A stretch of 64,000 nt of DNA from Cavia porcellus (GCF_034190915.1 NW_026947502.1:32518785-32582784), one strand, 5' to 3'. Counted from the stretch's first letter, positions 23,545-33,766 are shown. Notes: generated from the sequence alone by a model not told the origin. Numbers and translations: made by a program.

Positions 23545-23725
23545 ATGGGAAGAGCAGAGGGTTTGGAACCTGAACCAGCAGGGAGCGATTCCCTGCCTCA
23601 AGTATCACTCACTAGCTGTGAGATCTTGGGGAAGTCATCCGACCTAGAAAGCTTCAGTTTCCACACCTATAAAGCACAAATAATATCTACTTCCTACCAT
23701 TGTTAGGGATTAAATGAAACATGCA
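23545..23725 (+). mobile_element. MIR element
   Basis: gcagagggtttggaacctgaacc ... ctcactagctgtgagatcttggggaagtcat ... cagtttccacacctataaa matches a near full-length MIR. Confidence 0.8.
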
Positions 23726-24805
23726 TGACCAGTACATCAGAGCAAATGCTTAAATATTAAGAGCTTGATACTAATGAATGTGTCACTTGCTAGATACTCT
23801 CTGCTCAGTACTCACTGCGTGTCATGCAGAGTTGTAAGAGCCAGGGGGGAAAGGTGACCTGTCCTTGGGTATCTGCAGGCCACAAGGGAGTCAGGCAAGA
23901 CAGGCATCCTGAGTCACCCTATTCAGGGGGCTATGCAAGGGCAGGGGTCCAGCACTGGCAGCCCCACTCATAAGGAAAAAAAGAGCCAAGAACCCTGAGT
24001 GGTCTCCAGGACCAAAATATACAGGAGGTGCTGATATGTATTACCAGTAACAATCGGAGTGCTAATTCTCCTGTTCACTGCTATGGGAGACTCCCTGGCA
24101 AACCTCTTTTGTAGAATTTACACCGTTTCCACCCCATCCCCACTGCTTGTGATGTTTCCATGCCTCTAGGAAAGCAGGGGTGTCTCCAGGAGAGATTACT
24201 GTCAGTACATTTTAAGTCTGAGACTCCACCAAAAATGCTTGGCGGCCTTCAATAGCATCAGTGGCCTTTTGAAATACAGCATAGTGTGAAACATAGCACA
24301 TTGAACTTTGATTTACATGGCCCCAGAAATAACTGAGATCTTTCTATCCCAATTAAGGCTAAAACTATGGTTGGGTGTCACTGTGGGCCCAGGGTTTCTG
24401 CACTCTGGATAAAACATTTCCCTGGCCTCAGGCTTTGGGCAAAAATCCCTCTCACCCGTGCTGTGCAGGATGGGCTTGGTGGCAGGCAGAGGGCAGAACA
24501 TGGGGCCCCCTCCTCTCTGAAGCAGCCGCACAACTCCAGGGCTGGGCCTTCTGAGAGGATACCTGCTTGCGGGGCAGGTCCCATGCAGACTTTGCTGGAC
24601 ATTATAACTGATGACATCAGAAGCGGATCTCAGCGCTTTGAGCAACTCTGACTCTGGCTCCTCTGAACTTTCTGTATTGTAATGAGAAGCAGTCACGATG
24701 GGCTAGAGTGGCTCTTCCATCTGGGAGAGGAGGCAGTTCCTTTTCTGGAAGAACCTAAGTGACTTCTCCCCCACCATGGACTTTATCCTGTCAAAGCCCT
24801 TATGT

Positions 24806-24910
24806 CCTGGGGCTTGAGGTGTAGCTCACTGGTAAAGCCCTTGCTTGGAAAGTACAAGACCCTGAGTTTGATCCCACACTCTGCAAAAATAAAAAATAAA
24901 CATAAATAAT
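24806..24910 (+). mobile_element. ID-like SINE (tRNA-derived)
   Basis: ggggcttgaggtgtagctcactggtaaagcccttgc and gagtttgatccc give box A and box B, followed by an A-rich tail. The sequence differs from the SINEs at 32.2 and 40.8 kb, so it belongs to another subfamily. Confidence 0.8.
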
Positions 24911-26010
24911 GAAAGGATCTGAGTTCTTCCCAGTCCTCCAAGTGTTCAGGTTGTGGGGAGTGGGCCATTTCTTCAGACAACCCTGATCCAGTCTTAACTC
25001 TGGCTCCACCTGCCCACAACATGGGGCCCTGGAGGCCACATAGGAGTCTGCCCATCCCAAGGGGCTAGGTGATGTGAGCTCAGCCTAGACCTACCCACAG
25101 GTGTCAGGGAGGCCACCACAGTGTGCCCTGGGTTCTGTCCCTCCCCCAGGGATAAACAGTCCTGACACAGGCACGAGTTACCACTGTGTTCTTACATCCC
25201 AAAGCCTTGTATCTGTTCAGACCACACTCGCTTGGCACCTACCCTGTGCTGACCCAGGCCTTAGAAGTGAACAAAGCAGTTCTCTGCCCTCAGGGAACTG
25301 GCAAGTGAGCAGGGAGGGTCAGATAATAACCAGTAAGCATGGAAGCATCTTCGAAGACAGAAAGCCCAGTGAAGCGGAGGCCAGGGAGAGCAGCAGCGCC
25401 GGGACAGGCAGAGTATTAAGGTGTGGTGTGCAGCTGTGTGATCCCAGCCATAGACCGTGTTTCAAGGGTGCCTTAGAACTTACCCCATGAGAGCCTGCAC
25501 CCAGCCAGGCCTTGCGCTGGTATGTGCTGTGTGCTTGCCGAAAGCCTTGCAGGCGAATAGATGGTATTGATCTCAGGGCTTCTCTGTTTCATGGTCTGCC
25601 CCAAAAGATGTTCCCTGTGACAGTCTGCAAGTTCAGCTTCAAGCTGTTTGCTGTCTTGTGCACGACCGTCCCATATTCTTGAGCAGTCCCGAAGCTACTG
25701 GATTTACTAAGTGGTCACCTTTTCCTATTTCCAGTGCACGGTTGGTTTCTCAGGAATGAAGCTCCTGGGCAGTGCCCTGTGTGCCCTCAGCGTGCCCTCA
25801 GGCTCTGATGCCCTTCAGACTGTCCCAGATGAGCACTTTATAACTGTACCCCTGCGGTCCCACTCTCAGAACCATGTGTCATTTTATTGTGGAGTCTTTT
25901 ATCCGTTCTCTTCTTTGACAGTTTCATAGCTTTCTTTGTTCTGAGCATCAAGGAAAGAATATGTCATGAAGAAGCACTCAGAGACAGCTTGTATTCTTTT
26001 TCCCATTATA

Positions 26011-26016
26011 TTTATT
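26011..26016 (-). terminator. IL9: IL9 poly(A) signal
   Basis: AATAAA on the minus strand is 146 bases past the stop, the only one found between the stop and this point. Cleavage would fall near 25990, giving a short AU-rich 3' UTR. Confidence 0.65.
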
Positions 26017-26127
26017 CCAAAATAAAGTTATAACATCTTAAACAAATGATATCAACTGATTTTAATTTAAAGTAGCTCACTTGATTTTTTAATTATAAAA
26101 ACTTATAGAGAAGACTTTTAAAAACTC

Positions 26128-26146
26128 AATAAATAGAATAAATAAT
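26128..26146 (-). promoter_or_regulatory. AU-rich element in IL9 3' UTR
   Basis: On the minus strand the 3' UTR carries ATTATTTATT followed by CTATTTATTGAG, two overlapping ATTTA-type pentamer regions, starting 16 bases after the stop codon. Such elements mark unstable cytokine mRNAs. Confidence 0.6.
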
Positions 26147-26161
26147 GTGTCATCTTCATGC

Positions 26162-26275
26162 TTAAGCTTTTCTCCCCTTCATCATTTCTTTCTGGAAAGG
26201 TTCCAGGAGATGCTGCAGAAATGTCACCGTGTTGCCTGCTGTGGTTTGGTTGCATGGCTGTTCACAAGAGAAAAA
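26162..26275 (-). CDS. IL9: IL9 exon 5, stop codon
   Basis: This exon encodes FFSCEQPCNQTTAGN, then TVTFLQHLLEPFQKEMMKGRKA and stop TAA at 26164-26162. The acceptor tctccgcag lies just above 26275. FSCEQPCNQT with its sequon is the signature of IL-9. Confidence 0.97.
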   Translation of the reverse strand, partial: FFSCEQPCNQTTAGNTVTFLQHLLEPFQKEMMKGRKA

Positions 26276-28704
26276 CTGCGGAGATAAAAGTTGACAAGGA
26301 CAGTGACTAAAGCAGTATGGAACCAAGCAGCCCCAGCAAGAGCCCTGCTCAGAGGCTGGGAGGACAGGAATACAGAGGAGTGAGACCTGGAGCAAATAGG
26401 AGTCTGCTCACATTCATCTTTGGACGCCTAAGAAGTCGCTTGGAAGCTCCCCATTAGAGGAAACTTTTACCTGGAACAGTTTGAGGTCTCTAATGTATCA
26501 TCATCCTTTTTCCCTGTCCTTTCAAGGCCATCCTAAATCACAATGGCTAAAAGTGAAACTTTAGGGTCACAGAAACCCAAATTCAAATCACAATTGTATC
26601 ATTTATTAAATATATAACCTCCGGCAAATTAGTTAACCTTCCTGAGCTTCCGTTTTCTCTCTCACATGAAGATGAGAACTTTGAACAACTGTTCCTAAGA
26701 CAACTACTTAGCAAAACAGGTTATATCGGTCTAGAAGCTGTTGGTGGTAGGACACCAGCAATTACATAACCAGCCAGGGCTGCTGTGCAGGTCAGCAGAT
26801 GCTAACACGGAGGGAAGCAGAGAGGTCCTCAGCCCCAACCCCAACACAAGGACATATGAGGAAGATGGGCAAGTGGCAAGCATCTACCTTGGTCTGCGTG
26901 CATTTTACTTTAAAAATCTACTTAGACAGTTGAGGGAAAAATCTTTAATTTAGAGACCACCATATCTACTTAGTTAGCAGATGGACTCTTTTAGATAATT
27001 TAAAGCGGGATCTAGTTCTTATTTTTTAGGTTGTAGCTTCTAATTATAATTGGGATAGATTCTTTCATTATTCAAGAAGAAAATGGCTACACAGATACCA
27101 GAATTTTTTTTTAATTCAGGAAACAATGGAATCCCTGGGATAAATTTCACTTTGATTCCATTGTTTCTGATTACATTTCTTAGGTGTCACTTTATGAACA
27201 TTGAAATACCAATTTCAACTTTATCATCATGCGCCATTTAGTCACAGTGGACACCCATCATTTGCATAAAAATCACCTACAAGAACATTTCACATATAAA
27301 TGTAAACTCACTGGACACTTGTTGTTCTTTAGGACTTCAACTGTTCTTTTTATTCGGTTGAAGATCAGTGAGAATTTTGTTTTCTGTATGACACTGGTCA
27401 TCTGTGACAGCCCCTCCCGGAAGCATGGCGTGGTGCAGTTGTCCTAGAAAATAACAAGGATTTCTGAAAAAGAAGCACTATAAGGACAAAATCACCTTAG
27501 AAACTATTTTAATTTGACTCATGTAGTCTAAAGTCACACTATTTGTTCAGAGGTCCCTTGCCAGTTTAGGAAGGGACCTTCATTCAGTATTTCAAGGCTT
27601 TCTCACTTTTCCACACTGACTCTGCCAGAAGACTTCTAGCATGTTCCATCCAGGAAACACAGGCTGTAGGCTGTGGCAAATACACAGCTCATAGCTCTTT
27701 CCCAATGCCCTGTCCCCCAAGTCTAACAGGAGAAAGTTTGACAGTGCGGAAGGAGGAAGCCCCTGATACCAGCAAGTGGGGTGTCCCTTGGGTGTGGGTA
27801 GCCTATCAACAGAGTCAAACCCCGGCACTGTGGACCAAGTGGGTGGGGCTCTTCCTCACCTCTTCTCACCTCTGTGACTGATGGTCAACACAGGGCATGG
27901 TATTGACCTCAGCTGGGGTGGGAAATTCAACTTCTCCCAGGCCCGGCTTGGGTGAGCACTCAGCCTTAGTTGCGGTGAGATAAAAACATTTCTTTTTCCT
28001 CCCTCTGCCAGAGTGGGGAGTATCTCTTTTGGGGTCCCTTCCATTACTCACAAACTCTGTTCCATCAGAGCATAGTTCAACAATGTAACTGCATACTGTA
28101 TGTATGACCGTTTATCTAAAAGGATAGCCACACTTTTTTTGAAATATTGAAGTGTTCTAACTTCTCAAAGACCATAAAGTTATCCAAGTACAAGGAGATG
28201 AATATAGCACAGAATTTCAAGATCTGCAACAATTACAAGTAAGTAATAGTTTCTCACTTAAAATAGCAAAATGATTCATTTTTAGTTAAAAACCTTAACC
28301 GAAAATAAGATCAAGATCATTATCTTTTACTATACTTACAGAAGGGATGGGCAGGCACAAACAACGGGTCACCTGCAAAAAGAGAAATTTCAGGGTAAGG
28401 ATTCCGTATGTGAAAACCAAAATTAGTGAGGAAAGTTCTTTACAAAGAGCGGGCACTCACATTGGCACTGCAGTTGCATGTGGACTGTGCATCTTTCTAA
28501 AGTAGGGAGAGAAATGAAAACCCACATGAGTTGTGCACAGAGCTCTCCGCTGTGGTCAGCCACTGTGCTCCCTGCAGCCCTTCAGCCTACCTGCAGATTA
28601 TTGATGAGGTAGTTGATGTCCCTGATTCCCGCAGAGGTGGAGCACTGCTGCCCTGTTGCAGAGCAGAAGAGCAAGGCAGAGGTGAGGACCGCGATCAGGA
28701 GCAT
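26162..28704 (-). CDS. IL9: Interleukin-9, complete five-exon gene
   Basis: IL9 is a secreted T-cell cytokine (Th9, ILC2, mast-cell biology) that signals through IL9R and the common gamma chain. Five exons, all in phase 0, give 142 residues (human 144): 28591-28704, 28461-28496, 28340-28372, 27312-27443 and 26162-26275. Residues 1-18 look like a signal peptide (MLLIAVLTSALLFCSATG, then QQC). The mature part has ten cysteines, spaced as in human and mouse IL-9 (CNC, CLC, NC..PC, KCP, FSCEQPC). N-glycosylation sequons are seen at N50 (NVT), N63 (NCT) and N114 (NQT). The human sequon near N78 is replaced by TSV. FFSCEQPCNQTTAGN is the most diagnostic block. Every intron is GT-AG and no break was seen, so the gene looks functional. 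It is convergent with SLC25A48. Confidence 0.97.
26555..26700 (+). mobile_element. MIR element
   Basis: ttagggtcacagaaacccaaattcaaatcac and ttagttaaccttcctgagcttccgttttctc follow the MIR core. It lies just upstream of exon 5 within IL9 intron 4. Confidence 0.7.
27120..27167. repeat. 14-bp perfect inverted repeat in IL9 intron 4
   Basis: GAAACAATGGAATC at 27120-27133 is matched by its exact reverse complement at 27154-27167, with a 20-base spacer. Each arm contains AACAATGG, a SOX-family consensus, in opposite orientation. It lies about 145 bases downstream of the exon 4 donor. Confidence 0.75.
27312..27443 (-). CDS. IL9: IL9 exon 4
   Basis: This 132-base exon encodes residues 62-105, starting DNCTTPCFREGLSQMTS and ending RTVEVLKNNKCP. 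The acceptor is ttttctag and the donor is GTGAGT at 27311-27306. The region MTSVIQ replaces the Asn-containing sequon of human IL-9. Confidence 0.96.
28340..28372 (-). CDS. IL9: IL9 exon 3
   Basis: This 33-base exon encodes VTRCLCLPIPS (residues 51-61), matching the VTSCLCL block of other IL-9 proteins. The acceptor tttttgcag is just above 28372. The donor GTAAGT is at 28339-28334. Confidence 0.95.
28461..28496 (-). CDS. IL9: IL9 exon 2
   Basis: This exon of only 36 bases encodes KDAQSTCNCSAN (residues 39-50), with the CxC pair. The acceptor is tttag at 28501-28497 and the donor is GTGAGT at 28460-28455. The final Asn forms an NVT sequon with exon 3. Confidence 0.95.
28591..28704 (-). CDS. 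IL9: IL9 exon 1 coding part
   Basis: This exon encodes residues 1-38: the signal peptide, then QQCSTSAGIRDINYLINNLQ. The ATG is at 28704-28702 and the donor GTAGGC lies at 28590-28585. The start is chosen because it yields a normal hydrophobic leader and lies about 55 bases below a TATA-like box. Confidence 0.96.
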
Positions 28705-28757
28705 CTTGACAGAGGACTGAGCTCGCTTGGATTGCAGACACCTTCCAAACTGGTGGC

Positions 28758-28765
28758 ATTTAAAG
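28758..28765 (-). promoter_or_regulatory. IL9 TATA-like box
   Basis: CTTTAAAT on the minus strand sits about 54-61 bases upstream of the IL9 ATG. That predicts a start site near 28730 and a short 5' UTR, as expected for this gene. Confidence 0.65.
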
Positions 28766-28778
28766 CCCCTCTCAAACA

Positions 28779-28789
28779 GGGAAAATCCC
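28779..28789 (-). promoter_or_regulatory. NF-kappaB-type site in IL9 promoter
   Basis: GGGATTTTCCC is a full 11-bp kappaB consensus (GGGRNNYYCC) lying 14 bases upstream of the TATA-like box. NF-kappaB is known to act on the proximal IL9 promoter in human and mouse, so position and sequence agree. Binding here is inferred. Confidence 0.65.
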
Positions 28790-29519
28790 TCTCATCAAAC
28801 TGATACCAAGGCCCACTGTTTCTCTGTAATTTAGGGCCACTTCATATTGAAAAAACAAAACAAAATAAAAAAACACACTGAGTCACTTGACAAAGATAAT
28901 GTTGTGCCAGGAAATAGCATTCCTCAGAACATACTTTTCACAGGGTTGAGTTTTAAGGTTTCAAAATCATATTTTTTTTAAGACAAGGATTCTGAGAGTT
29001 ACAATACTTTCCATGAAAGCTTTGGTCTGTGCTTTCCCTCTTTTCATTATTGGAAATGCTGATATAATAGCCACTATGGGTGCGGTAATAAAGAGCTGGG
29101 GAAGGGGCAGGAGAGGGACGGGTAGGGTGAATGGTGTGGTGGGTACCTCTTCTTTCGGTGGGGGTTTTCTTCCAGTGATTGCAGTCTCAATCTTGCTAGA
29201 TTGTATTTCCAAATCTTCATAATGTCTTTCATGGGATGGAGCAAATTCTCCACCTCAGGCAAATGCAACTGAAAAAAATTCTATACAGGAATCTGAGAGA
29301 GGAAATTTACAGTTGTAAGTGCAAGAATGCTCTAGCAGTGCCTGTTAAAAATTGCCCTGGAATGTTCCTTTGTATCTGGTTGGTGGTGATGGTTGGTGTT
29401 GAGACAGGGTTTCATTGAAAGTCCAGTCTGGCCATTTCTGAGTACCTGTATAGACCTTACCTAGCCCCGTGGAGATCAGATCAAACCAAAGCAAACCAAC
29501 TCAGTAGTTAAAATAGCAT

Positions 29520-29590
29520 CACGGCTAATTTTTGTGCAGGATATTGGGCATTGAGTCCAGAACCTTTACACTGAATTCCATCCTATTAGG
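29520..29590 (-). mobile_element. Degenerate ID-like SINE
   Basis: The + strand ggatattgggcattgagtccagaacctttacactgaattcca resembles an antisense tRNA-derived SINE with decayed boxes. Confidence 0.35.
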
Positions 29591-30016
29591 AAAGAAAAAA
29601 GAAGAAACAAAGACACAAGGTCAACAGGACATGTTTATTTCAGAACTGACCTGAGAGGGAGCACCCCCACATTCAGACCGGTCACTTTCACACGGGCCAG
29701 ATGGTCTCTTATAGGGTCATGAGCATGCAGGGGGCTGTGAGAGGAAAAGGTCCAGAATGGAACTGCTGTGGGGGAGAGGTCAGTGGAAAGGAGTTGTAGC
29801 TGCCTGCCAGGAACAAGGCTTGGGAAAGCTCAGGAATGCTGGCTGCCTGACAGGAGAGGGCAGAAGGATGGTGGGAGTTACAACTGTAGCTGTGCTTACT
29901 GGGCCTTACGAACCCCTGGGTAGACATCTTTCGCAGGTATAAAACGATAGCGGATGGCTTAAAGTGGTCTCTGGTCAGCTTAGGATTCCGGAGGTCAGAC
30001 CCCTTCATAGCTCACC

Positions 30017-30121
30017 CCTTTTTTCATTTTGTATTTTGAGACAGGGTCTTGTTAAATTACCCAGGCTATGATCCTCCTGCTTAGCTTCCTACAGTGTTGG
30101 AATTACCACATCCACTCATAG
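30017..30121 (-). mobile_element. B1-type SINE, antisense
   Basis: ttttgagacagggtcttgttaaattacccaggct ... gatcctcctgcttagcttcctacagtgttggaatta is an antisense 7SL-derived SINE. Confidence 0.75.
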
Positions 30122-30134
30122 CAAACATGTATTG

Positions 30135-30430
30135 AACATTTCCTACATACCAGGCACAATTCTATGTACTTCATATAAATTAAGCCACATAATACAGTCA
30201 AGCCAGACAGGCACTAGTTTGCCATCCTCCAGTTTCTACCTTCTAAAACATCTATATCTCAGCTTTCGGACCTTGTTTATCACTGTGAGCCAGAAAGCAG
30301 TCTCACTGTGGCTCTGAAAAGTAAGTATTACAACTATCCCTATCAGAGAAACTGAGGCACAGAGAAGCAAGTAATTTGCCTGAAGTCACACAACCAGGAA
30401 GCCACAGAATCTGTATTCATGCCTGGAAAT
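30135..30430 (-). mobile_element. MIR element, antisense
   Basis: ttgaacatttcctacataccaggcac and, after an interruption, actgaggcacagagaagcaagtaatttgcctgaagtcacac are the usual antisense MIR ends. Confidence 0.7.
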
Positions 30431-31386
30431 CTGTCTCCTAATTCCTAACCTTCCCACTCTGCCCCTTGTCTGGGTGCCCTTTGGCTGTGTCTCCTACCAG
30501 GACATACATTCCAGTGACTTTAGGCTCTTTTCACTCTCTATTCTCAGCAGTTGGAGAGGTACATGAGGAACCATGAATTAATTCTCACTCATTGATTATT
30601 GAGTTAAAACATTAATTTGAAACATAGTTCTTCAAACAGAAAAGGGCATGTAAACTGGAATTTTGTAACACTGCAAATAGCTTCTAGGGTGTGAATTTGG
30701 AAGTATGTGAAAAAGAAAGCATATCTTCTATAGAATAGACTAAAAAAGTTGAGACATTTTTTTGACTCAGCACTTTGAGTTATGGCAGTCACCAGAGACA
30801 AACATACGTAAGGTTTCCTCAGCACCGTTGCAAGAATCGGTGGCTAGATTGTTTTTCTCACTGTATATTATTCTTTACGAAAGGCAAGGAATGGGCAAAA
30901 CTTGGCTGTGCAGTAAGGAACTGGTATCTTGATGGGAAACAAGGAAAAGACAAGGATTTTGGGGGGGCTAAATTTCTCCAAATCATCCCACAGCTTTGAT
31001 TTGTATACATTCCTTTGCAGACATTAAGGAAAAACACCTAGACAACATCCCAGACTCAGGCAAACACTTGTTACACCATCCAGGATCTGTCCTTGTTGCT
31101 TCTAAAACTACCCTGGTTAGTCATTGTCAAAATGTACCTAAAAGGCTGCTTTTTCAGCTCATTTTTCTGCTCTGGGTAACCATGTGACATGGTTTGATCA
31201 ATGCAACCTGTTGCCTTTCTCAGACCAAGTCCTAGCCAGACCAGCAGGCTTCCGCTCACCCCATGCCCTGCCATTCCCAAGAGTCAGTGCAGGCCAAGGC
31301 AGTCCATGTGCATGGGTGGTTCTTGGGTGTGTTTTTAGCCTTTGTAAGCATCAGTGTGCACCAACCCTCCCCACATCAGGAAAGGA

Positions 31387-31663
31387 ATCTCCTCAGAGCA
31401 TTTTTGTAATGAACCTGCTCATAAAGAGATCATCAAAGTGATCCCACTGAAAATATCAGCTACTCACTAGGCTGAGATGAAGGTTCCTTAAGTCCAGATG
31501 CTTGAGGCCATCCTGGACGACATAGTGAAATCTCATCTTAAAAACAAAAGATCAACAACTAAAGAACCCACCCCCCCCACACACACACTAAGAATAAATT
31601 TAAATTTAACCAAGGAAGTAATGACTTCTGTAATGAAAGTTACAAAATGATTATGAAAGAAAT

Positions 31664-31711
<48 letters not shown>

Positions 31712-31820
31712 AAAAAAGAAACAAAGAAAGGAAAGAAAAAGAGAAAAGAAAGGTCTCCCGTGTTTGTGCACTGGGAGAATTAAGAATTGATATTGTTAAA
31801 GTGTCCATCTCCTCAGAGCA
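31387..31820 (+). mobile_element. L1/SINE chimeric insert with 14-bp direct repeats
   Basis: ATCTCCTCAGAGCA occurs at 31387-31400 and 31807-31820. Between them is an internal L1 ORF2 segment (gtaatgaacctgct ... gaattaagaattgatattgttaaagtgtcc) carrying a 7SL-derived SINE piece (about 31455-31545) and an (AC)n tract. A longer, related segment lies at 33.0-33.77 kb with the same SINE and AC tract at the same L1 positions. Confidence 0.7.
31669..31707. repeat. (AC)n microsatellite
   Basis: About 19 AC units inside the L1/SINE insert. Confidence 0.97.
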
Positions 31821-31860
31821 GGGCAGGTAGCTCAGCAATGCACCACCTTTGCATGGACCC

Positions 31861-32045
31861 ATGGCCTTGTCTGGTCCAGACCCTCAGGTTCTGCTCTAGG
31901 CCTTGCCTACCACCTTCCAATCACCTTAGTTTCTTTTTCCAGCCTACAGACCTTTGTCTTTGCTCAGCTCCATCAGGAATGTTCTTCCTCAGTACTCCCT
32001 TTGTGACCTCTTTGCATCCTCCAGGTCTGCCCTGGCCACAGTAAT
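31861..32045 (+). mobile_element. L2 3' fragment
   Basis: cagctccatcaggaatgttcttcctcag ... ccctttgtgacctctttgcatcctcc matches the sense L2 3' end. Confidence 0.6.
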
Positions 32046-32230
32046 CACTGCAATGTGCTTGTATCCTTTTCTGTCTTGTAAATTAACACATAACCATTGC
32101 GCATATTTATGGAGTACAGTGTGATATTTCAGTGTGCCCACAATGTATACCAATCAAATCTGGGTAATCAGTACTTCCCTCTTATCACTTCTTTATTTTT
32201 AGAGCCTTCTAACTCCTCTCTTCCAGCTAC

Positions 32231-32321
32231 TTTTTTTTTTTTTTTTGGTACCGGGGATTGAACTCAGGACTGTGTGCTTGCAAGGCAGGCGCTTATGCCA
32301 CTGAGCTAAATCTCCAGCTTC
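32231..32321 (-). mobile_element. tRNA-derived SINE, antisense, in L1
   Basis: A T-run (antisense A-tail) is followed by ggtaccggggattgaactcagg and ggcgcttatgccactgagctaaatctcc. TCTTCCAGCTACT occurs to the left (32219-32231) and again at 32355-32367. That suggests a target duplication, but 33 extra T-rich bases lie between the SINE head and the right repeat. Confidence 0.75.
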
Positions 32322-32689
32322 CTTTTTATTCTTTTTTTGTTTTTATTGTTTTGTCTTCCAGCTACTTCGGTAAATCTGTAATATGTTGTTGAGAACTCCC
32401 TGCTGTGCTATGAGCACTAGAATTTGTTTTATTTATCATACTATGTTTTGGTACCTGGCATCCAACCTCGCTGTATCCCTCCTTCTCCCCAACCGTCTAA
32501 CATCTAGTAATTACCACTGCACTCTCTTCTACTTTGAGAACAACTCTTTTGGCTTCTACATATGAGAGAGATCATGTGGTATTTGTCTCACTGTGTGTGA
32601 CTAAGTTAATTTAATGCTTTCCAATTTCACCCATTTTGTCACAAGTGAAGGGATTTCATTTTGTTTTATGGGTGAATAGCATTCCATAG

Positions 32690-32690
<1 letters not shown>

Positions 32691-32717
<27 letters not shown>
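32691..32717. repeat. (AT)n microsatellite
   Basis: Thirteen AT units inside the antisense L1. Confidence 0.95.
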
Positions 32718-32722
<5 letters not shown>

Positions 32723-33009
32723 TTTTAATCCATAATGGAAACGTAGGTTGATTTTATATCTTAGCTATTGTGAACAGTAAACATGGGCATGTAGATATTC
32801 CTTAAATATGCTGATTGTGTTTCCATGGGCTGTACACCAAAAAGTTAGATTGTTTGATCATATTGTAAATCTATGTCTTGTTTGTTTTTTCAGAAAACTC
32901 CATATTGTTCTCCGTGACCCCTGTGCTAATTTACATTCTACCAGCGGTGTGGAATGTTCTCTACATCTATCCAGAATTCACTATTTTTTGCTTTTTTTTT
33001 TTGCAATAA

Positions 33010-33527
33010 AAGCCATTTCCACAGGAATGTGATAAATCAAGAAAATAAATAAAAGACATACAAATACGAACAAAGAAAGTCAAATTTTCCTTCTTTGCAA
33101 ATGACATGATTCTATGTAGAAAAATACCTAAAGACTCCATCAAAACTGATAAATGAGTAAGGTAATGTGCAGGATACAAAAGCAACACCCCAAAATCAGC
33201 AGCATTTTTACAATGAACTTGCTGGTAAAGCTTGGACAAGATCCGGTGCATTGAGGGTGGTGTGGTCGTAGACTGAAGTTGCTGACAGAGAGATTATGAA
33301 AGTGACCCCGCTCAAAATATCAGCCACTCACTAGGCTGAGACAGGCGGGTTGCTCAAGTCCAGAAGCTTGAGCCCAGTCTGGACAGCATAAAGAAATCTC
33401 ATCTTAAAAACAAACACACAAACAAACAAAAAATGAACTAAGAATAAGTCCAACTAAGGAACTAATGACCCCTGTTATGAAAATTACAAAATGCCGTTGA
33501 AAGAAATAGCAGACAGACAGACAGACA

Positions 33528-33570
<43 letters not shown>

Positions 33571-33766
33571 AAAGAAAAGAGAAGAAGAAACAAAGAAAGA
33601 AAGAAGGAAAAAGAAAGGTCTCTCATAATTACGCATTGGGAGAATTAAGAATTAATATTGTTAAAATGTCCGTAAGATCCAAAGCAGTTTGCTAATTCAA
33701 TGAAATTCCCATCAAAATACTAACAATGTTCTTCACAGAAATGGGAAAGACAATCACAAACTCCTG
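33010..33766 (+). mobile_element. L1 ORF2 fragment with SINE insertion
   Basis: gcaaatgacatgattctatgtagaaaaatacctaaagac begins a sense L1 ORF2 stretch. It continues to aattcaatgaaattcccatcaaaatact. A 7SL-type SINE piece (about 33320-33415) and an (AGAC)n(AC)n tract interrupt it. A further block of about 60 bases (33223-33283) is absent from the related copy at 31.4-31.8 kb. Confidence 0.7.
33508..33568. repeat. (AGAC)n(AC)n microsatellite
   Basis: Six AGAC-type units run into about 19 AC units within the L1 fragment. Confidence 0.95.

Larger units (their letters stand above)
22690..25990. other. Intergenic, IL9 downstream region
   Basis: Mostly unique sequence with an MIR (23.5-23.7 kb) and an ID-like SINE (24.8 kb). 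I see no coding exon. Confidence 0.55.
32080..32995 (-). mobile_element. L1 3' end, antisense
   Basis: The + strand shows typical antisense L1 3' UTR and ORF2 end: ttctacatatgagagagatcatgtggtatttgtc, gaatagcattccatagc, ttagctattgtgaacagtaaacatgggc and aaaactccatattgttctcc. It is split by the SINE at 32.23-32.32 kb. Confidence 0.75.

Noticed and set aside
24313..24696. 127-codon minus frame downstream of IL9
   Set aside because: No domain, overlapping frames on both strands, no splice context. It is best taken as chance.
31533..31862. 109-codon frame with CVCV repeats
   Set aside because: It is a translation of the (AC)n tract in the L1/SINE insert.
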